Below, one piece after another: positions 1-8,420 of a stretch of DNA of 64,000 bases. The position numbers were made by a program, and so were the translations under genes. Origin of the DNA: Acidithiobacillus_B sp049965315 (GTDB lineage Bacteria > Pseudomonadota > Gammaproteobacteria > Acidithiobacillales > Acidithiobacillaceae); contig NZ_JBMFWL010000005.1 of assembly GCF_049965315.1 (NCBI RefSeq), positions 17,075 through 81,074 of the forward strand. The letters are read 5' to 3'. Below the pieces are notes generated by a model. The model did not search any database and had not been told where the DNA came from. It saw nothing but the letters and a program-made list of their open reading frames with translations. The first letter of the stretch is position 1. Each line of letters starts with the position of its first letter.

Positions 1-1
1 G

Positions 2-997
2 CGCAGCATGCAGAGCTTCACCGCCAGTCATCCCGAGGCCAGCATGGCCCGCCAGTATCTGGCCTCCCTCTATCTGCGCATGGGCGGCGTGGAGCAAGCC
101 TATCGCATTTACCAAAACTTGGCCCGGCAAAACCCCCAGGACCCGGAAATCACCCTTTCCCTGGGGCTCATCGACATGGATCGCCAGGACTGGGCGGGCG
201 CAAGGCAGGCCCTGCACGAGGCCCTGCGCCTGGCACCGCACTCACCGGCACCCATCTACTATCTGGGGCGGCTTTATGAGGCCCAGGGGCAGTGGGCCGA
301 AGCCTTGCACTGGTACCAGCGCATCACCAGCGGCCCCCTCTTCCCCGAAGTGGAACTGCGCAGCGCCCGCATCGACTACCTGCTCGGACATCGGGAAAAG
401 GCCATGGCGCAACTCCGGGAGCTGGCCGCCCGCTATCCCCAACAGGCGCAAATCCCGCTCCTGGAGGCAGAATTGCGGCTGGACGAAGGCAAGGCGCAGG
501 AGGCCTTGGGCGTGCTCCACGAGGCCCTGCAACGCCTGCCCGACCAGCCCGAACTCTGGTACGAGCAGGGCGTGATAGAGGAGGGAATCAAGGATTATCC
601 GGCCATGGAAAAGGCCATGCGCGAGGTCATCCGCCTCGCCCCCAACGATGCCCAGGCTTACAACTTCATCGGCTTCAGCCTCGTGGAACGGCACACTCGC
701 CTGGGGGAGGCGGAAACCCTGCTCGACAAGGCCATCACCCTGGCCCCCGAAAGTCCGGAGATCCTCGACAGCCTGGGTTGGCTCTATCACGTCCAGGGCC
801 TCAACGAAAAGGCCCTGCCCTATCTGCAGAAGGCCCACGCCGCCATGCCTACCGATGCCGAAGTCAGCGGTCATCTCGGCGAGGTGCTCTGGGCATTGCA
901 GCGCTATGACGAGGCACGGCGGGTCTGGCAGGACGCGCTACGCTACCACCCCGATGACGCCACCCTGCAAAGCCTCATCGCCCGACCCCGGCCATGA
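2..997 (+). CDS. TPR-repeat protein (5' end outside window)
   Basis: The frame is open from the first bases of the window, so the true start lies upstream and only the last ~330 residues are visible. They form consecutive tetratricopeptide repeats, about 34 residues apart, with the usual pattern of a G/A at position 8 and P at position 32 (for example LAPHSPAPIYYLGRLYEAQG and LAPESPEILDSLGWLYHVQG). TPR arrays act as protein-binding scaffolds; in proteobacteria a TPR protein often precedes lolB. The stop overlaps the lolB start by 4 bp (ATGA), so translation is probably coupled and a role in envelope assembly is suggested by context only. The exact partner cannot be told from the sequence. Confidence 0.85.
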   Translation, partial: RSMQSFTASHPEASMARQYLASLYLRMGGVEQAYRIYQNLARQNPQDPEITLSLGLIDMDRQDWAGARQALHEALRLAPHSPAPIYYLGRLYEAQGQWAEALHWYQRITSGPLFPEVELRSARIDYLLGHREKAMAQLRELAARYPQQAQIPLLEAELRLDEGKAQEALGVLHEALQRLPDQPELWYEQGVIEEGIKDYPAMEKAMREVIRLAPNDAQAYNFIGFSLVERHTRLGEAETLLDKAITLAPESPEILDSLGWLYHVQGLNEKALPYLQKAHAAMPTDAEVSGHLGEVLWALQRYDEARRVWQDALRYHPDDATLQSLIARPRP

Positions 998-1602
998 TGC
1001 GGCGCACCCTATGCCTGCTGGCCGTCATGGCCTTCCTGCTGGACGGTTGTGCCAGCCTGCCGCCTCCGCCACCCCGGCCTTCCCTGGTGCTGGCCAGTCA
1101 TGAGCGGGATCAGGTACTGCGTGACCTTTCCGCCTGGCAGGCCAGCGGGCAGGCATCCCTGCGCTCGCCCAAGGGAGCGGAAAGCTTTGGCTTCCGTTGG
1201 CGGGAAGCCCCGCGGCAGCAGGAAGTCTCCCTCCGCGACCCCCTCGGCCGCACCGTGGCCCGCCTCAGCGCCACCGCTGCAGGTGCCCAACTGCTCCTGG
1301 CCAATGGCAAGCAAATGCAGGCCGCCAGCCTCGGGGCGCTGCTGGAATCGGTCCTGCACGTAACCCTCCCCGTGGCGCGTTTGCCCGACTGGCTGCTCGG
1401 CCTGCCCAGGCCGGATGAAGGCGTCGAACGCAATGGCGACGGTCTCCCCGAAACCATCCACGCCGAGCAATGGACCATCCATTATCTCGCCTATGCCCCC
1501 GTAGGCGGGCTGGTCATGCCCAGCCTCCTGCAAGCCCAGGGTCCCGACGGAATCACCCTGCGTCTGGCCATCACCGGCTGGCACTTTGGTGAGCGCCCAT
1601 GA
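994..1602 (+). CDS. lolB: Outer-membrane lipoprotein LolB
   Basis: LolB is the outer-membrane receptor that takes lipoproteins from the periplasmic chaperone LolA and inserts them into the outer membrane. The 202-residue product starts with a short lipoprotein signal (MMRRTLCLLAVMAFLLDGC) with lipobox LDGC, Cys at residue 19, and no Asp at +2, as expected for outer-membrane sorting. The body has the LolB-like alternation of strands, including a SFGFRWRE segment. It overlaps the TPR gene upstream and ispE downstream by 4 bp each. The lolB-ispE-tRNA-Gln-prs order is common in gamma- and betaproteobacteria and supports the call. Confidence 0.85.
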   Translation: MMRRTLCLLAVMAFLLDGCASLPPPPPRPSLVLASHERDQVLRDLSAWQASGQASLRSPKGAESFGFRWREAPRQQEVSLRDPLGRTVARLSATAAGAQLLLANGKQMQAASLGALLESVLHVTLPVARLPDWLLGLPRPDEGVERNGDGLPETIHAEQWTIHYLAYAPVGGLVMPSLLQAQGPDGITLRLAITGWHFGERP

Positions 1603-2453
1603 GCCGCGCTTACCCGGCACCGGCCAAACTCAACCTCATGCTCCGCGTCGTCGGCCGGCGGGCAGACGGCTACCACGAACTGCAGACGGTTTTCCAGTTT
1701 ATCGATCTCCACGACACCCTTTATTTCGAGTCCCTGCCGCCGGGATCCATCCACCGCACCGGCGGACCGGCAGGAGTGCCGGAAACAGCGGACCTCACCG
1801 TTCGCGCGGCGCAAAAACTCCTCGCCGAGAGCAATATCCGCGAAGGGGTCCATATCCACATCGACAAGCAGTTGCCCATGGGCGGCGGCATTGGCGGCGG
1901 CTCCTCCGACGCCGCCACCACCCTGCTCGCCCTCAACCAGCTCTGGAATCTGGGCTTCACCCGGACGGAACTGATGGCCATGGGGGTCAGCCTGGGGGCG
2001 GACGTGCCCGTTTTCCTCTTTGGCCAGTCGGCCTGGGGCGAAGGCATCGGCGAGCGGCTGGTGGCCATGCCGGAACTGCCAGAGGCCCACTATGTCCTGC
2101 TCCATCCGGGCGTTTCCGTGGCAACGCGGGAGATCTTCACCGCGCCGGAATTGACACGGCAACACGCGCCTATCACAATAAGCGCGTTTCTGGATGGGGT
2201 TACGGAAAATACGCTGGAAGCAACGGTTCGGCGGCGTTATCCCGAAATTGACCGCGCGCTCTACTGGCTTCAGGCACAGGGTCTGCGCCACCCCCGGCTC
2301 ACCGGGAGTGGCGCCTGTTGTTTCGCCAAGGCAAAGGATGCGCAAAATGCGCAACAGATCGTGGCCACCGTTCCAAAACCCTGGCGGGCCTGGGCAGTGC
2401 GGGGATGCAATCGCCATCCCCTCCATGACCTCGTCCGGGATGCTTTGTTTTGA
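1599..2453 (+). CDS. ispE: 4-diphosphocytidyl-2-C-methyl-D-erythritol kinase
   Basis: IspE phosphorylates CDP-methylerythritol at the 2-position with ATP, the fourth step of the MEP isoprenoid pathway, in the cytosol. The 284-residue length is normal. The N-terminus PAPAKLNLMLRVVGRRADGY is the family signature, the GHMP-kinase ATP loop PMGGGIGGGSSDAATTL lies near residues 93-110, and the C-terminal glycine motif LTGSGACCFA is present. It overlaps lolB by 4 bp and ends one base before tRNA-Gln, so it is probably cotranscribed with both. Confidence 0.95.
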   Translation: MSRAYPAPAKLNLMLRVVGRRADGYHELQTVFQFIDLHDTLYFESLPPGSIHRTGGPAGVPETADLTVRAAQKLLAESNIREGVHIHIDKQLPMGGGIGGGSSDAATTLLALNQLWNLGFTRTELMAMGVSLGADVPVFLFGQSAWGEGIGERLVAMPELPEAHYVLLHPGVSVATREIFTAPELTRQHAPITISAFLDGVTENTLEATVRRRYPEIDRALYWLQAQGLRHPRLTGSGACCFAKAKDAQNAQQIVATVPKPWRAWAVRGCNRHPLHDLVRDALF

Positions 2454-2528
2454 TGGGGCGTAGCCAAGCGGTAAGGCACCGGATTTTGATTCCGGCATTC
2501 CCAGGTTCGATCCCTGGCGCCCCAGCCA
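2454..2528 (+). tRNA. tRNA-Gln (anticodon TTG)
   Basis: The 75-nt cloverleaf has acceptor arms TGGGGCG/CGCCCCA, discriminator G and an encoded CCA. The anticodon stem-loop is CCGGA-TTTTGAT-TCCGG with anticodon TTG at 2486-2488, and the T loop contains GGTTCGATCC. It starts directly after the ispE stop codon and probably shares its transcript. Confidence 0.97.
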
Positions 2529-2579
2529 AATTGGTCCTCATGCCGTCCTAAAACGTTTACGCAGAGGGAAACAGTTACC

Positions 2580-3527
2580 ATGGTCCACGGTAATCTCATG
2601 GTCTTTAGCGGGAATGCCAATCCCGCCCTGGCGGCAGCCGTAGCACGTTTTCTGCAGATCCCTCTCGGCCGCGCCGAAGTGAGTTCCTTCAGCGACGGCG
2701 AAGTCTTCGTGGAAATCCTCGAAAATGTCCGGGGCCGGGATGTCTTCGTGCTGCAGCCCACCTGCGCGCCCACCAATGACAATCTCATGGAACTGCTGAC
2801 CATGATCGATGCCCTCAAACGCGCATCGGCCAATCGCATCACCGCCGCCGTGCCTTATTACGGCTATGCCCGCCAGGATCGCAAGTCGCGGGCGCGCACC
2901 GCCATCACCGCCAAGCTCGTTGCCGATCTCATTACCAGCGCCGGCGCCAACCGCGTCCTCACCATGGACCTCCACGCGGACCAGATCCAGGGCTTCTTCG
3001 ACGTCCCCGTGGACAACATCTACGCCTCTCCCATCCTCCTGGGCGACATCTGGCGGCAGAGCTATCCCGGACTCATCGTCGTATCCCCGGATGTGGGCGG
3101 CGTGGTCCGGGCCCGCGCCATTGCCAAGCGCCTCGAAGTGGACCTGGCCATCATCGACAAACGCCGTCCCCGCCCCAACGAATCGGTGGTGATGAACATC
3201 ATCGGCGATGTGGAAGGACGCACCTGCGTCATTGTCGACGACATGGTGGACACGGCCAACACCCTTTGCGAGGCAGCCAAGGCCCTGAAGGAGAATGGCG
3301 CGGTCCGGGTTTGCGCCTACTGCACCCACCCCGTCCTCTCCGGACCCGCCATCGAACGCATCGAAAGGTCCGTCCTCGACGAACTCACGGTTACCGATAC
3401 CATTCCCCTGCGCCCCGATGCCCAGGCCTGCAGCAAGATCCGCATCCTCTCCATAGCCGAACTCCTCGCCGAAACCATCCGCCGCATTGCCGAAGAGGAT
3501 TCCGTCAGTTCGCTCTTCATGGATTGA
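2580..3527 (+). CDS. prs: Ribose-phosphate pyrophosphokinase (PRPP synthase)
   Basis: Prs makes PRPP from ribose 5-phosphate and ATP, the precursor of purine, pyrimidine, His and Trp synthesis. The 315-residue product is of class I length. It shows the N-terminal NLMVFSGNANPALA signature, the ATP region PYYGYARQDRKSR near residue 93, the metal-binding MDLHADQIQGFF, and the PRPP loop CVIVDDMVDTANTL near residue 218. The ATG at 2580 follows a weak purine run (CAGAGGGAAAC); an internal in-frame ATG at 2598 is less likely because the family normally has a few residues before LMVFSG. It lies downstream of tRNA-Gln in the conserved ispE-prs order. Confidence 0.96.
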   Translation: MVHGNLMVFSGNANPALAAAVARFLQIPLGRAEVSSFSDGEVFVEILENVRGRDVFVLQPTCAPTNDNLMELLTMIDALKRASANRITAAVPYYGYARQDRKSRARTAITAKLVADLITSAGANRVLTMDLHADQIQGFFDVPVDNIYASPILLGDIWRQSYPGLIVVSPDVGGVVRARAIAKRLEVDLAIIDKRRPRPNESVVMNIIGDVEGRTCVIVDDMVDTANTLCEAAKALKENGAVRVCAYCTHPVLSGPAIERIERSVLDELTVTDTIPLRPDAQACSKIRILSIAELLAETIRRIAEEDSVSSLFMD

Positions 3528-3615
3528 TCCGCCTGCAATCCGGCTGGGCGGAGCCAGCGCCTTGCCCTCTTGTTATCTCCCCCTCTGCACAGTATCATTT
3601 CCGTTCTCTTCTTAT

Positions 3616-3692
3616 GGTGGCTGTAGCTCAGTCGGTAGAGCCCCGGATTGTGATTCCGGTTGTCGTGGGTTCGAGCCCCATCAGCCACCCCA
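3616..3692 (+). tRNA. tRNA-His (anticodon GTG)
   Basis: The cloverleaf has acceptor arms GTGGCTG/CAGCCAC, an extra 5' G at 3616 that can pair with discriminator C at 3689 (the histidine identity element), and an encoded CCA. Anticodon GTG is at 3650-3652 in the loop ATTGTGA. It sits 88 bp after prs. Confidence 0.97.
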
Positions 3693-3697
3693 TATAA

Positions 3698-3741
3698 AAC
3701 AGGCAGTTAGGATGAAATTCCTAACTGCCTGTTATTTTTTG
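3698..3741 (+). terminator. Rho-independent terminator after tRNA-His
   Basis: A perfect 15-bp stem (AACAGGCAGTTAGGA with its complement at 3719-3733) closes a 6-nt loop and is followed by ATTTTTT. It begins six bases after the tRNA-His CCA end, so it should end the prs/tRNA-His transcript. Confidence 0.92.
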
Positions 3742-3794
3742 TCAAAAATCCGTTCCGTTGCAGCCTTTGCGGATCATTGCCCCTGGGGCTCCCC

Positions 3795-4667
3795 TTACCC
3801 GGCCCGGGAGGGACGCGCCGGGGCGACTGGGTTGACAAGGGCGCCCAAGCCTTCGATGCGCACCACACAAATCTCTCCGGGCCGGAGAAACCGCGGGGGC
3901 TGGCGAGTGAACCCCACGCCCGCCGGGGTGCCCGTAATGATCATATCGCCCGCGGCCAAAGGGGTAACGATACTGACGGCACTCACCAGCGCCGCGACAT
4001 CAAAGATCATGTCCGCGGTATTTCCATCCTGGAGCAAGACCCCGTCAATCTCGGTTTGCAAGGATAGCCCATGCGCCCCCGGTGGCAACTCGTCGGCAGT
4101 GACCAGTGCCGGCCCGCAACCGCCGGTGGCCGGGAAATTCTTGCCCAGCGTCCACTGGCTGCCCCGGAACTGAAAATCACGCACGCTGGCATCGTTGAAA
4201 ATCGTGTAGCCCGCCACATGATCCAGGGCATTTCCCGGTGCCAGCGACCCTGCCGCCTTGCCGATGACGACCGCCAATTCCCCTTCATAGTCCAACTGGG
4301 TGGAAACCGGCGGGATCCGCAGGGCTTGCCCATGGCCCACCAGCGTATCGGCAAAACGGATGAACAGGTTGGGAAAATCCGCCGTCGGCATGGCCGTTTC
4401 CACGGCATGGCTATGGTAATTCAAGCCGGCACAAAGGATTTTTCGCCCCGGAACGGGAGGCAGGAAAGAAAGCTCCTGCGGATTCAGCAAGGCATTGCCC
4501 GGGAGGCGGCGAAGACGACGATAAAGGTCTGGCGCCAGAACCGGACCGTCGGCGAGCAGGAGATCCAGATCCGGCGGCAGGTCCAGGGCGTTCAAGCGGA
4601 GCAGGTCACCATCCAGCCATATAGCGATGGCATCCTTTCCATCTTGCCAATAACGGCTCCAGCGCAT
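3795..4667 (-). CDS. Fumarylacetoacetate hydrolase (FAH) family protein
   Basis: FAH-fold enzymes are Mg-dependent hydrolases, decarboxylases or isomerases acting on beta-diketo and 2-oxo acids. The product is 290 residues. Visible family motifs are KILCAGLNYHSHA, the metal ligands in DYEGELAVVIGK, IFNDASVRDFQ and the C-terminal GTPAGVGF. The start at 4667 is chosen because GGAGGTG lies six bases upstream; a longer reading frame extends to 4838 but has no ribosome site. The substrate cannot be assigned: relatives include acylpyruvases and 2-hydroxyhepta-2,4-diene-1,7-dioate isomerases. It stands alone, convergent with prs/tRNA-His. Confidence 0.88.
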   Translation of the reverse strand: MRWSRYWQDGKDAIAIWLDGDLLRLNALDLPPDLDLLLADGPVLAPDLYRRLRRLPGNALLNPQELSFLPPVPGRKILCAGLNYHSHAVETAMPTADFPNLFIRFADTLVGHGQALRIPPVSTQLDYEGELAVVIGKAAGSLAPGNALDHVAGYTIFNDASVRDFQFRGSQWTLGKNFPATGGCGPALVTADELPPGAHGLSLQTEIDGVLLQDGNTADMIFDVAALVSAVSIVTPLAAGDMIITGTPAGVGFTRQPPRFLRPGEICVVRIEGLGALVNPVAPARPSRAG

Positions 4668-4767
4668 GACACCTCCTAACAAGCATTCCCTGCCGAAGCA
4701 GCTTTGGGGCGACTCGCGAAACATGCACAGGACCATAACCACATCCTGCGCAGCAGAATCTGTTGTG

Positions 4768-4796
4768 TTGCAAATCCCCACAAACAGGGATAATAT
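4768..4796 (+). promoter_or_regulatory. Candidate sigma70 promoter in AT-rich island
   Basis: TTGCAA at 4768-4773 and TAATAT at 4791-4796 are separated by 17 bp. It points right, towards the small open frame at 4879 and kup at 5140. Both hexamers deviate from consensus and the region is AT-rich, so the match could be chance. Confidence 0.4.
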
Positions 4797-4878
4797 GCTA
4801 AAATAAAACTGTTCGTCCAGTAAATCAGGACAATGCATAATGCTTTATATCCATTCCCGATTCTAGTATTTTTACGCA

Positions 4879-5043
4879 ATGGGCAAGGTATATGACCTGG
4901 CATTAATCGTCCATGAAAACGGTTGGATGCGACGAAAACGGATTGCCCGTTTTCTTGCATTTGCAACTTGTGATGATGGTGACTGGTTCATTGCCAGACA
5001 TTTCTCTGCGCTTGGTTTATTTTTAGCGGCATCATTGAGGTAA
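4879..5043 (+). CDS. Possible 54-residue small protein in AT-rich island
   Basis: An ATG frame of 54 codons ends in TAA (begins MGKVYDLALIVHENG; ends LGLFLAASLR). Its composition is much richer in A/T than the neighbours. The N-terminal half is basic (MRRKRIARF) and the C-terminal end hydrophobic. A candidate promoter lies at 4768-4796, but no clear Shine-Dalgarno precedes the ATG, so this may be noncoding. No family is recognised. Apart from this and the promoter, the interval between the FAH gene and kup shows nothing else. Confidence 0.25.
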   Translation: MGKVYDLALIVHENGWMRRKRIARFLAFATCDDGDWFIARHFSALGLFLAASLR

Positions 5044-5139
5044 TGATAGCTCTATTATTGATCATGTCATGGTCCGCAAGCCCATCTTGGGATCTGCCAA
5101 AGCAGTTTTCCCATTCCGCTATCGTCCCCTGAGGATTCC

Positions 5140-7053
5140 ATGACCGACCGCAAAGAACCGCTTCCCCTGCTGGCCATGGCCGCCCTCGGTGTGGTATTCG
5201 GGGACATCGGCACCAGTCCGCTCTATACCCTCAGCGCCTGCCTGTCCGCCATGTCCCTGCAACCCAGCGCCGGAAATCTCCTGGGTATCCTTTCCCTCAT
5301 TTTCTGGACGCTGATCCTGGTGGTGGGCGTCAAATATGCCTGGGTGGTGATGCGGGCGGACAACCATGGCGAGGGCGGCATCATGGCGGTAACCGCATTG
5401 GCTTCCCGTGCCGTCGGCCACTCCGGACGCATGCGCTGGTGGATCCTCAGCATCGGCCTCTTGGGCGCGGCCCTTTTTTATGGCGATGGCGTCATCACCC
5501 CAGCCATTTCGGTGCTGTCGGCCATGGAGGGGATGGAAGTCGCGTCACCCGCCTGGAGGCCCTTGGTCGTTCCCCTGGCCCTGGGGGTCATCATCGGGCT
5601 CTTTCTGGTCCAGCGCCGCGGCACAGCGGCCATTGGCCACCTTTTCGGACCCAGCATGCTGGTGTGGTTCCTGCTGCTCTTCGGCTCGGGGCTGGCCTGG
5701 GTCGCGGCCGATCCCCAGGTGCTGCTCGCGCTGAATCCCTGGTTCGCCCTCCATTTTATCGGCATGCATGGTCCGGGTGGATTGGTGATCCTCGGCGCCG
5801 TCGTACTCGCCGTCACCGGCGCCGAAGCGCTCTACGCCGATATGGGCCACTTTGGCTCCCGGCCCATCCGCATGGCGTGGTTTTTCCTGGTACTGCCGGC
5901 CTTGACCCTCAACTACCTTGGCCAGGGCGCCTTGCTGGAACTCGATCCCACCGCCATCCAGAACCCCTTCTTCAAGCTTTTCCCGGCCTGGGCGACCCTG
6001 CCCATGGTGGTAGTATCGGGCATAGCCACGGTGATTGCCTCGCAAGCGGTCATCTCCGGGGCATACTCCGCCACCCGCCAAGCCTTCCTGCTGGGTTATT
6101 TGCCGCGCCTGACCATCATCCACACCTCGGCAGCCGAGCGGGGCCAGATCTATCTTCCGGGGCTCAACTGGCTCTTGATGCTGGCGGTAATCGCGGTGAT
6201 CCTGTGGTTCAAGTCCTCTGACGCGCTGAGTTTCGCCTATGGGACGGCAGTCACCGGCACCATGATGTTCACGACCATCCTGGTCTTTTTCGTTGCCCGC
6301 CACAGCTGGAAATGGCCGCTGTGGAAGGCGGGGCTGTTCTCCGGCTTTTTCATTCTGCTGGATGGAGTCTTCTTCGGTGCGAACCTGATGAAATTCCTGG
6401 AAGGGGGATGGTTCCCCCTGGCGGTCGGCCTGGCGGCCTTCACGATGATGTCCACGTGGCGCCGGGGGCGCGAGATCCTCGCCCGCAAACTCTATCCGGA
6501 GGCCATCTCCGTGGAAGCCTTCCTGCACGGCATCTCCCCTGCCGCGCCCATCCGCGTGCCCGGTACCGCGGTGTATCTGACCGTACGGGAGCAGGGGATT
6601 CCGCATACCCTGCTGCATAACCTGAAGCACAACAAGGTGCTCCACGAACGGGTCGTCATTCTCACCATCAAATTCGAGGAAGAACCGCGTATTCCCGCAG
6701 AGGAGCGCGTGGCGGTTCGGGATTACGGGCAAGGCGTGTATCGGCTCACCGCCCGTTACGGGTTCATGGAGCAGCCCGACATCCCGGAGCTTCTGGAGTC
6801 CAGCGGAAATCTGGGCTTCCCGTGGAATCCCATGGATACCACCTACTTTGTCTCCCGCCAGCGGGTGATCCCCACGACAAAGGCCGGCATGGCCCTGTGG
6901 CGGGAGCGGCTCTTTGCCATCATGCTTCGGATTTCCGCCAATGCCACCGACTTCTTCCATCTCCCCGCCAATCAGGTGATGGAACTGGGGGATGTCATCG
7001 AGCTTTCCCACATGGTGGTCTCGACCGCCTCCTGGCGGAAAAGCGGCGGCTGA
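5140..7053 (+). CDS. kup: KUP-family potassium uptake transporter
   Basis: Kup imports K+ with protons across the inner membrane and is useful at low pH. The 637-residue product has the family start GVVFGDIGTSPLYTL (residues ~13-27), about twelve hydrophobic segments up to residue ~440, conserved GALFYGDGVITPAISVLSA near residue 110, and a hydrophilic C-terminal domain of ~190 residues. TGAGGA seven bases upstream supports the ATG at 5140. It is a single gene preceded by the AT-rich island. Confidence 0.94.
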   Translation: MTDRKEPLPLLAMAALGVVFGDIGTSPLYTLSACLSAMSLQPSAGNLLGILSLIFWTLILVVGVKYAWVVMRADNHGEGGIMAVTALASRAVGHSGRMRWWILSIGLLGAALFYGDGVITPAISVLSAMEGMEVASPAWRPLVVPLALGVIIGLFLVQRRGTAAIGHLFGPSMLVWFLLLFGSGLAWVAADPQVLLALNPWFALHFIGMHGPGGLVILGAVVLAVTGAEALYADMGHFGSRPIRMAWFFLVLPALTLNYLGQGALLELDPTAIQNPFFKLFPAWATLPMVVVSGIATVIASQAVISGAYSATRQAFLLGYLPRLTIIHTSAAERGQIYLPGLNWLLMLAVIAVILWFKSSDALSFAYGTAVTGTMMFTTILVFFVARHSWKWPLWKAGLFSGFFILLDGVFFGANLMKFLEGGWFPLAVGLAAFTMMSTWRRGREILARKLYPEAISVEAFLHGISPAAPIRVPGTAVYLTVREQGIPHTLLHNLKHNKVLHERVVILTIKFEEEPRIPAEERVAVRDYGQGVYRLTARYGFMEQPDIPELLESSGNLGFPWNPMDTTYFVSRQRVIPTTKAGMALWRERLFAIMLRISANATDFFHLPANQVMELGDVIELSHMVVSTASWRKSGG

Positions 7054-7190
7054 TCACGAGGAGGCAGGACTCCATTGGGGGGCAAGCAAAGGTAACAATT
7101 CCTGCGCACAAATTAACAATTCTCAATGCGGTATTCTCCTGCTTGGTGTAAAAAAGAATCACTAGCATCCATCAGATAGGAGATATTCCC

Positions 7191-8018
7191 ATGGACAACA
7201 GAGAATTGAGTACCCAAGGCCGGACCTGCCCCACCTGCGGAGCGGATCTGCCCGGACTGAACCATGGCGTCGGCAACAGCCTGCCCAACGACCAGAACAT
7301 CCGCGGTGGCCAAGGCAACCGTGGGCGCGGCGTCGGCGGAGGTGGTGGGCGCGGGGTAGGTGGCGGTGGTGGCCGTGGCATGGGTGGCGGCGGGGGAGCC
7401 GGCATGGGTGGAGGTGGCAGGGGTTTGGGCGGTGGTCGCGGCATGGGCGGTGGGGGTCGCGGCCGCTCGGCCCTGCCCGCGGACGGCTTCCGTTTCGGCA
7501 TCGAGGCGGGGATGCAGCCGCCCGTAGGCAGTGAAGAGGCCATGGAAGCCGCCATGGCGGCCCGTTTCGGCAACAGCCACATGCAGCGCCATCAGCACGA
7601 TCAGGCCGTTTTCCAGACCCTCCTGCGCCATCACGACCGGCTCCAGCGTCAGGTGGAAAATCTGCCCAACGGGATCCGCGCCGTCACCACTTCGGACGAT
7701 CCGCGCCTGGTCAAGCTCCTCCATGACCATGTACCCGCCATGCATCATCGCCTGCAGGAGAACTTCGGCCTGCGCCATTGGGACCCGGCCTTTGTAGAGA
7801 TCTTCGCCCAGCGCGACAAGGTCAAGATGGAGGTCACCCTCTTGCCCAACGGGGTCCTGGTGGAGGAAACCAGCGAGGATCCCAATGTCGTCAAGCTGAT
7901 CCAGGCCCATGGGGTAGTGATCAATCTCTTTGTCCGGGATGGCTTCATCCAGGGTCAGAAGATCAGTCCGGTACCGGCGGATTATCGGCCGGTGGCCAAG
8001 CACGCCGGGGCGTATTGA
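7191..8018 (+). CDS. Glycine-rich protein with CxxC and a duplicated LPNG...TSxDP motif (unknown)
   Basis: The 275-residue product has three parts. Residues 1-35 hold a single zinc-knuckle-like CPTCG. Residues ~38-95 are low-complexity Gly/Arg/Met repeats of the type GRGVGGGG and GRGMGGGG. The remainder is a folded-looking domain in which a motif occurs twice about 60 residues apart: LPNGIRAVTTSDDPRLVKLL and LPNGVLVEETSEDPNVVKLI, each followed by a His-containing segment. It is rich in His (HMQRHQHDQ, RHHDRLQ, MHHRLQ), which could bind metal. No signal peptide is seen. AGGAGATA eight bases upstream supports the ATG. The function is unknown; it is followed by a 2[4Fe-4S] ferredoxin gene. Confidence 0.8.
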   Translation: MDNRELSTQGRTCPTCGADLPGLNHGVGNSLPNDQNIRGGQGNRGRGVGGGGGRGVGGGGGRGMGGGGGAGMGGGGRGLGGGRGMGGGGRGRSALPADGFRFGIEAGMQPPVGSEEAMEAAMAARFGNSHMQRHQHDQAVFQTLLRHHDRLQRQVENLPNGIRAVTTSDDPRLVKLLHDHVPAMHHRLQENFGLRHWDPAFVEIFAQRDKVKMEVTLLPNGVLVEETSEDPNVVKLIQAHGVVINLFVRDGFIQGQKISPVPADYRPVAKHAGAY

Positions 8019-8136
8019 CAGCACCCGTCCAACTCATTGGGCCAGTCCTTCCGCACGGCCTCTCCGGATCGTCCGGGGAGGCCATGTTTCCCCCATCAGG
8101 ACGGCTCATCGGCATGCCAAAGGAGTGCGCTCATCC

Positions 8137-8343
8137 ATGGCCTTGTTCATTACCGACGAATGCATCAACTGCGCCATCTGCGCGGCGGAATGTCCCAACA
8201 ATGCCATCTTTTCCGGAGCGGAGCATTACGAGATCGATCCGGACCGATGCACCGCATGCGCGGGATTTTTTGCCAAGCCCCAGTGTCAGGAGGTCTGCCC
8301 GGTGGATTGCATCCTGCCCATTCCGCCCCGTTCTCCCGACTGA
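8137..8343 (+). CDS. yfhL: YfhL-type 2[4Fe-4S] ferredoxin
   Basis: This is a 68-residue soluble electron carrier. It has two cluster motifs: CINCAICAAECP (CxxCxxCxxxC) near the N-terminus, and CTACAGFFAKPQCQEVC with the longer CxxCx8CxxxC spacing typical of the YfhL/Alvin-type ferredoxins. The ATG at 8137 follows AAAGGAGTG; upstream in-frame codons are not part of the family. Its redox partner is not evident; the next gene is an aldehyde dehydrogenase. Confidence 0.9.
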   Translation: MALFITDECINCAICAAECPNNAIFSGAEHYEIDPDRCTACAGFFAKPQCQEVCPVDCILPIPPRSPD

Positions 8344-8420
8344 TTTCCCGAGGTGTATTTCCCCCCGGATTCAGGTTGAATAGCCAATGACATTTTCCTC
8401 GGATTGACAGGATCAGGCCC

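Noticed and set aside
4676..4966. 96-codon minus-strand frame upstream of the FAH gene
   Set aside because: No ribosome site, no recognisable motif, and it runs over the FAH ribosome site region.
7300..7480. Glycine-codon repeats as a CRISPR or satellite array
   Set aside because: The repeats are in frame within a coding gene and have no regular spacer structure. No CRISPR array was seen anywhere in the window.
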